From Thiobacillus sp. (GTDB taxonomy: Bacteria; Pseudomonadota; Gammaproteobacteria; Burkholderiales; Thiobacillaceae), in contig JAABQU010000049.1 in NCBI GenBank assembly GCA_011391285.1, positions 1 to 5,789 on the forward strand: a stretch of DNA of 5,789 nt, written 5' to 3'. The notes beneath the pieces are model-generated. The model made no database searches and had not been told where the DNA came from. It saw nothing but the letters and a program-made list of their open reading frames with translations. Position 1 is the stretch's first letter; the number at the start of each line of letters is the position of its first letter. The translations under genes and the position numbers were made by a program. Of the stretch, positions 1 to 5,035 are shown in pieces.

Positions 1-1841
1 TCCAGCTCGAACGCCGGACGGAACAGCGCCGACACATAACGCGCCGCGCCGCGCAGCCCCAGCATGGGGTTTTCCTCCTTCGGCTCGTAGCGCTCGCCGC
101 CCACCAGGTTGGCGTATTCGTTGGACTTGAAGTCGGACAGGCGCACGATCACCGGTTGCGGCCAGAACGCAGCGGCCAGGGTGGCGATGCCCTCGGCCAG
201 CTTGTCGACATAAAAGGCCACTGGGTCGGCATAGCCCGCCGCGCGTGCGTCGATCTCGGCGCGAACATCCGGCGGCTGGCCGGCATGGTCGAGCAGCGCC
301 AGCGGATGCACGCCGATCATGCGCGCGATGATGAATTCCAGCCGCGCGAGGCCAACGCCATGATTCGGAATCTGCGCGAATTCGAACGCACGCTCGGGGT
401 TGCCGACGTTCATCATCAGTTTCACCGGCAGCTCGGGCAGCGTTTCGCTCGTCAGTGTCTCCACCGTGAACGGCAGCTTGTCCGCATAGACCATGCCGGT
501 GTCACCCTCGGCGCACGACACCGTCACCGTCTCGCCGTCCTTGAGCACTGCGGTCGCCTCACCGGTGCCCACCACGGCGGGAATGCCCAGCTCGCGCGCG
601 ACGATGGCGGCATGGCAGGTACGCCCGCCGCGATTGGTAACGATTGCCGCCGCGCGCTTCATCACCGGCTCCCAGTCGGGATCGGTCATGTCGGTGACCA
701 GGATGTCGCCCGGCTGCACCCGGTTCATTTCGGCCGGGCTGGCGATCAGCCGCACAACGCCCGCGCCGATCTTCTGGCCGATGGCGCGGCCGCTGATGCG
801 CACCTCGCCGGTCGCTTCCAGGGTGTAGCGCTCGCCGACGTCGCTGGCGCGTGCCTTCACCGTTTCCGGCCGCGCCTGCACGATGAAGAGTTCGCCGGTC
901 TCGCCGTCCTTCGCCCACTCGACGTCCATCGGGCGCTTGTAGTGCGCCTCGATCGCCACCGCCTGGCGCGCCAGTTCCAGCACTTCGGCGTCGGTCAGCG
1001 AATACTGCCGGCGCAGCTCGGGCGGCGTGTCCTCGATCACGGTGGCACCATCGCGCCACACCATGCGAATGGCCTTTTCGCCCAGTTCACGCCGCACCAC
1101 CGCGGGAAAACCCTCGGCCAGCTTCGGCTTGTGCACGTAGAATTCGTCCGGGTTGACCGAGCCTTGCACCACGGTTTCGCCCAGGCCGTAGGCGGCGGTG
1201 ATGAACACCACGTCGCGAAACCCGGATTCGGTGTCGAGGGTGAACAGTACGCCGGAACAGGCGATGTCGGAGCGCACCATGCGCTGGATGCCCGCCGACA
1301 GCGCCACGTCGGCATGCGCGAAGCCGTGATGCACCCTGTAAGCAATAGCGCGGTCGTTGTAGAGCGAGGCGAAGACCTTCCTCACATACTGCAGCAGGTC
1401 GGCGGCGCCGCGCACGTGCAGGTAGGTTTCCTGCTGCCCGGCAAACGAGGCGTCGGGCAGGTCCTCGGCGGTGGCCGACGAGCGCACCGCCACCGACACG
1501 CTGTCGCCGAGCGCGGCATAGGCCGTGCGCAGGCCGGTTTCGAGCGCGGCCGGCAACGCGGCCGCCTCGACCCAGGCGCGAATTTCCGCCCCCGCCACTG
1601 CCAGCGCCGTCACGTCCGCCACATCGAGCGCCGCCAGCCGGGCATGGATGCGGGCGCGCAAGTCGTTGTGGTCGAGAAAATCCCAGAATGCCTGTGCCGT
1701 GGTGGCGAAGCCGCCCGGCACCTTGACGCCGGCGCCGGACAGATTGCCGATCATTTCGCCGAGCGACGCATTTTTTCCACCGACGCGCGGCACGTCTTCA
1801 ATCGTCAGCGCATCCAGCGGCACAATATAGTCAGCAGACAT
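1..1841 (-). CDS. ppsA: Phosphoenolpyruvate synthase (pyruvate, water dikinase), N-terminal ~613 residues, 3' end outside window
   Basis: Cytoplasmic enzyme converting pyruvate, ATP and water to PEP, AMP and phosphate, the entry to gluconeogenesis from C3 compounds. The minus-strand reading begins [12 protein letters not shown] and shows the ATP-grasp nucleotide-binding domain first, with [10 protein letters not shown] at residues 21-30 and [19 protein letters not shown] from about residue 119. The swivelling phosphohistidine domain follows with GGRTCHAAI (T408, C409, catalytic H410). The start of the PEP/pyruvate TIM barrel is seen in [26 protein letters not shown] and [10 protein letters not shown] near the left edge. 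Family members are about 790-800 residues, so roughly 180 C-terminal residues, including the catalytic Cys region, lie beyond position 1. The ATG at 1841-1839 is chosen because GGAG lies 7 nt upstream on the minus strand and the N-terminus matches the family. T408, two residues before the catalytic His, is the expected PpsR phosphorylation target. No frameshift was seen. Confidence 0.96.
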   Translation of the reverse strand, partial: MSADYIVPLDALTIEDVPRVGGKNASLGEMIGNLSGAGVKVPGGFATTAQAFWDFLDHNDLRARIHARLAALDVADVTALAVAGAEIRAWVEAAALPAALETGLRTAYAALGDSVSVAVRSSATAEDLPDASFAGQQETYLHVRGAADLLQYVRKVFASLYNDRAIAYRVHHGFAHADVALSAGIQRMVRSDIACSGVLFTLDTESGFRDVVFITAAYGLGETVVQGSVNPDEFYVHKPKLAEGFPAVVRRELGEKAIRMVWRDGATVIEDTPPELRRQYSLTDAEVLELARQAVAIEAHYKRPMDVEWAKDGETGELFIVQARPETVKARASDVGERYTLEATGEVRISGRAIGQKIGAGVVRLIASPAEMNRVQPGDILVTDMTDPDWEPVMKRAAAIVTNRGGRTCHAAIVARELGIPAVVGTGEATAVLKDGETVTVSCAEGDTGMVYADKLPFTVETLTSETLPELPVKLMMNVGNPERAFEFAQIPNHGVGLARLEFIIARMIGVHPLALLDHAGQPPDVRAEIDARAAGYADPVAFYVDKLAEGIATLAAAFWPQPVIVRLSDFKSNEYANLVGGERYEPKEENPMLGLRGAARYVSALFRPAFEL

Positions 1842-1847
1842 AGGTGA
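1842..1847 (+). promoter_or_regulatory. Shine-Dalgarno site of ppsR (AGGTGA)
   Basis: AGGTGA lies 5 nt before the ATG at 1853 and decides that start over the in-frame GTG at 1844, which would begin inside this site. It abuts the ppsA start codon, whose last template base is 1841, and sits next to the oppositely oriented ppsA ribosome-binding site. Confidence 0.7.
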
Positions 1848-1848
1848 A

Positions 1849-1852
1849 CTCC
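1849..1852 (-). promoter_or_regulatory. Shine-Dalgarno site of ppsA (GGAG)
   Basis: Plus-strand CTCC reads GGAG on the minus strand, 7 nt before the ppsA ATG. It occupies the bases between the ppsR Shine-Dalgarno and the ppsR ATG, so both translation initiation regions share one 11-bp segment in opposite orientation. Confidence 0.65.
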
Positions 1853-2632
1853 ATGAACGATTACAGCGTATTTTGCGTGTCCGACCACACCGGCGTCACG
1901 GTCGAGGCCGTTGCCAAGAGCGTGCTGGCCCAGTTTCCAGCGCTTGAGTGTAGCCTGATTACGCTGCCCTTTATCGACAGCGCCGGGAAAGCGCAGGCCG
2001 CTGCTGAGCGCATTGCGGCCACCCCCGCCGCGCTGGTGTTTTCCACCCTGACCGACCCTGTACTGCGCGCGCCGTTCCGCCACGCCGGCCTCCAGCTATT
2101 CGATGTGTTCGAACTGATCGCGCCCGCGGTCGAGGCCTCGCTCGGTCATGCCGCCACCCCCAGCGGCGGCCGCACCCATGGCATGGCCCCCGACTACGAG
2201 GCGCGCATGGATGCTGTCAATTTTTCGCTCGGGCTGGACGATGGTCTCAACCCCGAACGACTCGGTCACGCCGACCTGATCCTGATCGGCGTCTCGCGCG
2301 TTGGCAAAACGCCCAGTGCGCTCTATCTCGCTCTGCAATACGGCCTGCGCGTCGCCAACTATCCGCTCACCCCGGACGACCTTGAAGGCGACAGGCTGCC
2401 CGACATCCTGCTCGCCCATCAGTCGCGGCTGCGCGCCCTGACCCTGTCGCCGGAGCGCTTGGCCAACATCCGTCAGGCACGCTACCCCGACAGCCGCTAC
2501 GCCAGCCTGGCGCAATGCCGGACCGAACTCGCCGCGGCCGAACGACTGTTCAAACGCCATGCGCTCCCCGTCATCGACACCACCCGCATATCGGTGGAGG
2601 AAATTGCAGCGCGTCTGCGGAATCAGCCATAA
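1853..2632 (+). CDS. ppsR: PEP synthase regulatory protein: ADP-dependent kinase / Pi-dependent pyrophosphorylase (DUF299)
   Basis: Cytoplasmic bifunctional regulator. In the family it inactivates PEP synthase by ADP-dependent phosphorylation of a Thr next to the catalytic phospho-His, and reactivates it by phosphate-dependent removal of that group, yielding pyrophosphate. The 259-residue product starts [18 protein letters not shown], the typical N-terminus with the S-D-x-T-G signature. It carries the P-loop GVSRVGKT at residues 146-153 (2288-2311), followed by [19 protein letters not shown], a family hallmark. The C-terminus has the usual [11 protein letters not shown] and SRYASL segments. 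Length is close to the family's 260-280. ATG 1853 is preferred because AGGTGA lies 5 nt upstream; GTG 1844 would add only MNS and begin inside that site. It diverges from its substrate gene ppsA with an 11-bp gap, so its promoter must lie inside the ppsA coding region. Key motifs look intact. Confidence 0.96.
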   Translation: MNDYSVFCVSDHTGVTVEAVAKSVLAQFPALECSLITLPFIDSAGKAQAAAERIAATPAALVFSTLTDPVLRAPFRHAGLQLFDVFELIAPAVEASLGHAATPSGGRTHGMAPDYEARMDAVNFSLGLDDGLNPERLGHADLILIGVSRVGKTPSALYLALQYGLRVANYPLTPDDLEGDRLPDILLAHQSRLRALTLSPERLANIRQARYPDSRYASLAQCRTELAAAERLFKRHALPVIDTTRISVEEIAARLRNQP

Positions 2633-2754
2633 GGCAGTTCTGCTGCACCGGTCAAACCCGAACATCCACCATTCACGCACGCCCCCAGTCCATGGTCGGC
2701 CCTGCCGGTAACAGACAGCCCCGGGGATTTCCTGTTTCAAGCTCATTTTTCCGG

Positions 2755-2770
2755 GGTAAATGCCGTTACC
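2755..2770 (+). repeat. Inverted repeat GGTAA-6-TTACC
   Basis: GGTAA (2755-2759) and TTACC (2766-2770) are exact reverse complements separated by ATGCCG. The right arm overlaps the left arm of the 2761-2787 stem, so as RNA only one of the two could form. As DNA it could be an operator-sized half-site pair. Short arms in GC-rich DNA arise by chance, hence the low confidence. Confidence 0.35.
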
Positions 2771-2787
2771 ATGCAGAAGCAACGGCA
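2761..2787 (+). repeat. Inverted repeat / potential stem-loop, 7-bp arms
   Basis: TGCCGTT (2761-2767) is exactly complementary to AACGGCA (2781-2787) with a 13-nt loop. It lies about 50-80 bases before the downstream GGDEF-EAL start and is immediately followed by another hairpin, suggesting a folded leader RNA. Confidence 0.45.
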
Positions 2788-2794
2788 AAACTGG

Positions 2795-2809
2795 GGTGCC
2801 GCAGGCACC
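2795..2809 (+). repeat. Perfect inverted repeat / compact hairpin GGTGCC-GCA-GGCACC
   Basis: The arms GGTGCC (2795-2800) and GGCACC (2804-2809) are perfect complements with a 3-nt loop. No T run follows at once (GGGCGATGACCC comes next), so it is not a standard intrinsic terminator. The left-arm sequence GTGCCGC (2796-2802) recurs at 2840-2846, where it includes the candidate GTG start codon. The right arm could therefore pair with either copy. Confidence 0.5.
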
Positions 2810-2839
2810 GGGCGATGACCCTTATTTCAATGAAACAAC

Positions 2840-4891
2840 GTGCCGCCGGTGATCCTGGCCTTCGCCATGCGCGCTGAAGTCCCCGACACACACAACCCTG
2901 CCGTAAAGCGTCTTGCGCGCCCGACGGCCTGGAGACTTGCCCTGCTCGCGGGCTTTGTCACGCAACTGCTGCTCATCCTGTTTGTCACCCTGATCGGTCT
3001 GCGCCAGCTCGATCTGACCACTAACAACCTCGAGGCCGTGGTCGATGTCCACATGCGCAAGCAGAACCTGACCAAGGCCATGGGAGTCACCGCCCGCCAG
3101 CGCACCATCATCATTTTCATGATGTCGAAGATCGAGGACCCCTTCGAACTCGACGCCCTGTATATGCAGTTCCGCCAGATGGGTTCGGATTTCGTCGCAG
3201 CCCGGCGCGCTCTGCAGGAAATGCCGCTCAACAGGAAGGAACGCGAACTGCTCGACAAGCAGCAGCAGTTGATCAGATCCGCACAGCCGATCCAGGAACA
3301 TATTGTCGACCTGATCATCGAGAACCCCGACCGCGATGCCATCGATCTGGTGCTGAAGGAAGCCATCCCCGCGCAGAACAGGGTCCAGGCCGTGGTGACG
3401 GCGCTCGAAGCCGAAACCCAGCGCAGCGCCCTGGCTGCCAGTCGCATGGCGCACGACGCGCATCGCCAGGCGCAGCGCTGGATGTACCTGCTGTCGGGCT
3501 TTGCGCTGCTGGTCAGTGCGATCGTGGCAGTTCTGGTGCTGCGCTTCGCCGGTCGCATCAGCCATGAACGGGAGCAGCTTGCCACCCATGACACGCTCAC
3601 CGGCCTGCCCAATCGCATGCTGTTCATGGATCGTCTGGAACAGGCGCTGGTGCGCGCACAACGCCGTGGCACGCTGGTGGGCGTAATGTTCATCGACCTC
3701 GACCGTTTCAAGCGCGTCAACGACACACTCGGCCACGACAGCGGCGATCAGCTCATTTCCGAAATGGCGCGACGCCTGTGTTCCGCCGCACGTGCCGAGG
3801 ACACCGTGGCGCGGCTGGGCGGCGACGAGTTCGTGGTGGTCGTGAGTGATGCAGGCACGGTCAGTCATATCCTGCAGATCGTGGAAAAAATGCGTGCCGC
3901 CATGGCGCCGTCCTACCAGATCGCGGGGCGCGAGCTCTTCTGCAGCAGCAGCATCGGCATCAGCATCTACCCGAGCGACGGTACCGACTCCAGCAGCCTG
4001 CTGAAAAACGCCGACACCGCGATGTACCACGCCAAGAATACCGGCCGCGACCGCTTCCAGCTCTACAACACGGCAATGAACATCATGGCAGAGGGAAGAT
4101 TGCAGCTGGAAACCGATCTTCACTACGCAATGACGCGCAACGAATTCGTGTTCCACTATCAGCCGCAGGTCAATCTGGAAAGCGGACGCATACAGTGCGT
4201 CGAGGCACTGATGCGCTGGAATCACCCGCAAAAGGGCTTGCTCAAGCCGGCTGAATTCCTGGAAATGCTGGAAGAAACCGGGGAAATCGTCAGCGTTGGG
4301 CGCGCGCTGCTGGTTACCGCCTGCCGCCAGGCGGCAAACTGGCATGCCGCCGGGTTCGCCAGCCTGGACGTCGCCGTCAACATTTCCAGCAAGGAGTTCT
4401 GGCACGCGTCCCTGATCGCCAACGTCCGCGACGCGCTGGAGCAATCCGGCCTGCCTCCGCCGTCCCTGCATCTCGAGCTGACGGAAGGCATCTTCATGGA
4501 AGACATCGATAGCGCCGTTGACCGGATCAAGGCCTTGAAGATGCTGGGGGTCGGGGTGGCAGTCGACGATTTCGGTACCGGCTACTCGTCGCTGGCCCAC
4601 CTCAAGCGATTCCCGATCGACATCCTGAAAATCGACCGCTATTTCGTCAGGGACCTGCCGAATTCCCCGGTCAACAAGGCGCTCATCAGCTCGATTCTCG
4701 CCCTGTGCCAGGGGCTGCATCTGGGGACCGTCGCCGAGGGGGTGGAAAACCGGGATCAGCTCGAATCGCTGCAAAAACTCGGCTGTCAGACCTTGCAGGG
4801 GTATTTCATCAGCCGGCCGGTGCCCGTTGATGAAGTCATCGGCCTGCTGCAATGCGACTGGCAACAGACACTCGGCACGATTCGTACCTGA
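2840..4891 (+). CDS. Membrane-bound GGDEF-EAL c-di-GMP cyclase/phosphodiesterase with periplasmic helical sensor
   Basis: Inner-membrane protein that makes and/or degrades c-di-GMP. In 683-residue numbering: TM1 about 33-54, a mainly helical periplasmic domain about 55-214, TM2 about 215-236, and a short linker with no HAMP or PAS. The GGDEF domain runs from HDTLTGLPNR (250-259) through FIDLDRFK (D286, D288) to GGDEF (327-331), with I-site RAED (318-321) five residues before it. The EAL domain has EAL 455-457, N514, ELTE 546-549, DDFGTG 576-581, K597 and EGVE 633-636. Both catalytic sets are intact, so either or both activities are possible. The periplasmic part contains ARQR and EDPFE (99-103), resembling four-helix-bundle chemoreceptor-type sensors. 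The start is uncertain: GTG 2840 is the longest frame, bounded by an in-frame TGA at 2831. ATG 2867, with GGTGA 14 nt upstream, is the alternative and gives 674 residues. Neither has a good Shine-Dalgarno site. Confidence 0.93.
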   Translation: MPPVILAFAMRAEVPDTHNPAVKRLARPTAWRLALLAGFVTQLLLILFVTLIGLRQLDLTTNNLEAVVDVHMRKQNLTKAMGVTARQRTIIIFMMSKIEDPFELDALYMQFRQMGSDFVAARRALQEMPLNRKERELLDKQQQLIRSAQPIQEHIVDLIIENPDRDAIDLVLKEAIPAQNRVQAVVTALEAETQRSALAASRMAHDAHRQAQRWMYLLSGFALLVSAIVAVLVLRFAGRISHEREQLATHDTLTGLPNRMLFMDRLEQALVRAQRRGTLVGVMFIDLDRFKRVNDTLGHDSGDQLISEMARRLCSAARAEDTVARLGGDEFVVVVSDAGTVSHILQIVEKMRAAMAPSYQIAGRELFCSSSIGISIYPSDGTDSSSLLKNADTAMYHAKNTGRDRFQLYNTAMNIMAEGRLQLETDLHYAMTRNEFVFHYQPQVNLESGRIQCVEALMRWNHPQKGLLKPAEFLEMLEETGEIVSVGRALLVTACRQAANWHAAGFASLDVAVNISSKEFWHASLIANVRDALEQSGLPPPSLHLELTEGIFMEDIDSAVDRIKALKMLGVGVAVDDFGTGYSSLAHLKRFPIDILKIDRYFVRDLPNSPVNKALISSILALCQGLHLGTVAEGVENRDQLESLQKLGCQTLQGYFISRPVPVDEVIGLLQCDWQQTLGTIRT

Positions 4892-4910
4892 ACCCGCCTG
4901 CCGTCCGCCA

Positions 4911-4925
4911 GCCTGACTATCAGGC
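4911..4925 (+). repeat. Perfect inverted repeat GCCTGA-CTA-TCAGGC
   Basis: Perfect 6-bp arms with a 3-nt loop lie 20 bases after the GGDEF-EAL stop codon. The position suits a transcript-end hairpin, but GC-rich sequence rather than a T run follows, so it could be a weak or Rho-assisted end or an RNA 3'-stabilising stem. Confidence 0.45.
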
Positions 4926-4926
4926 C

Positions 4927-4959
4927 GCACGCGGGGCAATCCTCAAGTTTTCTGCGTGC
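4927..4959 (+). repeat. Inverted repeat GCACGC-21-GCGTGC
   Basis: GCACGC (4927-4932) and GCGTGC (4954-4959) are exact complements with a 21-base loop. The stem may extend inward by wobble pairs. It directly follows the 4911-4925 hairpin. Significance is uncertain. Confidence 0.3.
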
Positions 4960-4984
4960 TTGCCGTTTCCTGCTGGGTCTGGTG

Positions 4985-5002
4985 TCGATCCGACCGGATT
5001 GA
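4985..5002 (+). repeat. Near-perfect inverted repeat, operator-like
   Basis: TCGATCCG and CGGATTGA flank a central AC, complementary at 7 of 8 positions with a G/T mismatch. The 2-base centre disfavours a simple RNA hairpin and is more like a dyad for a dimeric DNA-binding protein. It lies 34-51 bases upstream of the PhnD-like start codon. Confidence 0.3.
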
Positions 5003-5023
5003 TGTCCCTTTTCGATTGCCCGC

Positions 5024-5029
5024 AAGGAG
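5024..5029 (+). promoter_or_regulatory. Shine-Dalgarno site of the PhnD-like gene (AAGGAG)
   Basis: AAGGAG lies 6 nt before the ATG at 5036 and fixes that start, which opens directly into a signal peptide. It is the strongest ribosome-binding site in the window, in contrast to the GGDEF-EAL gene. Confidence 0.8.
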
Positions 5030-5035
5030 TTAGCG

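Larger units (their letters stand above)
2633..2839 (+). other. Non-coding interval with probable structured 5' leader of the GGDEF-EAL gene
   Basis: No convincing gene is present. The first ~80 bases show no strong terminator for ppsR: no GC stem followed by a T run was found. Around 2719-2726 there is an 8-bp palindrome, CCCCGGGG. From 2755 onward inverted repeats are dense and are listed separately. A run of T at 2746-2750 and TAAATG near 2757 give only a poor promoter match, so no promoter is called. The segment probably contains the promoter and leader of the c-di-GMP gene that follows. Confidence 0.5.
4892..5035 (+). other. Intergenic spacer between GGDEF-EAL and PhnD-like genes
   Basis: This 144-base gap has no gene. 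It contains three inverted repeats (4911-4925, 4927-4959, 4985-5002) and the ribosome-binding site of the next gene. No hairpin is followed by a proper T run, so a strong intrinsic terminator is not evident and read-through from the GGDEF-EAL gene is possible. No good -35/-10 pair was found; TTGCCG at 4960 has no matching -10 box at the right distance. Confidence 0.5.

Noticed and set aside
156..1847. 563-residue plus-strand open frame opposite ppsA
   Set aside because: It is antisense to ppsA, which has unmistakable family motifs in every section. The product is rich in H, R, G and A with no recognisable domain, as expected from the mirror of GC-rich codons.
2710..2750. Possible ppsR terminator: AACAG/CTGTT around CCCCGGGG with TTTTT at 2746-2750
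   Set aside because: Only five outer pairs match, the inner part does not continue the stem, and the T run is ten bases past it. This is too weak to call a terminator.
2737..2769. Possible sigma-28 (flagellar) promoter: TCAAG near 2737 and GCCGTTAC at 2762
   Set aside because: The elements are 17 bases apart, longer than the roughly 11-12 expected, and the -10 element has two mismatches.
2096..2788. 230-residue minus-strand open frame opposite ppsR and its 3' flank
   Set aside because: It mirrors the ppsR coding region, including the P-loop segment. Its N-terminal part lies in the non-coding interval and has no domain or ribosome-binding site.
2515..2877. 120-residue plus-strand open frame spanning the ppsR end and the leader
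   Set aside because: It starts inside ppsR in another frame, has no ribosome-binding site and no family resemblance. Only its last 16 codons (ATG 2830) were considered further, as a leader ORF.
2822..4939. 705-residue minus-strand open frame, longer than the GGDEF-EAL gene it covers
   Set aside because: The plus strand encodes complete GGDEF and EAL motifs. The minus-strand product has no coherent domain or membrane pattern and is a GC-driven shadow frame despite its length.
4960..4990. TTGCCG at 4960-4965 as a -35 box for the PhnD-like gene
   Set aside because: The sequence at 16-18 bases downstream (around TGTCGA) bears no likeness to a -10 box.
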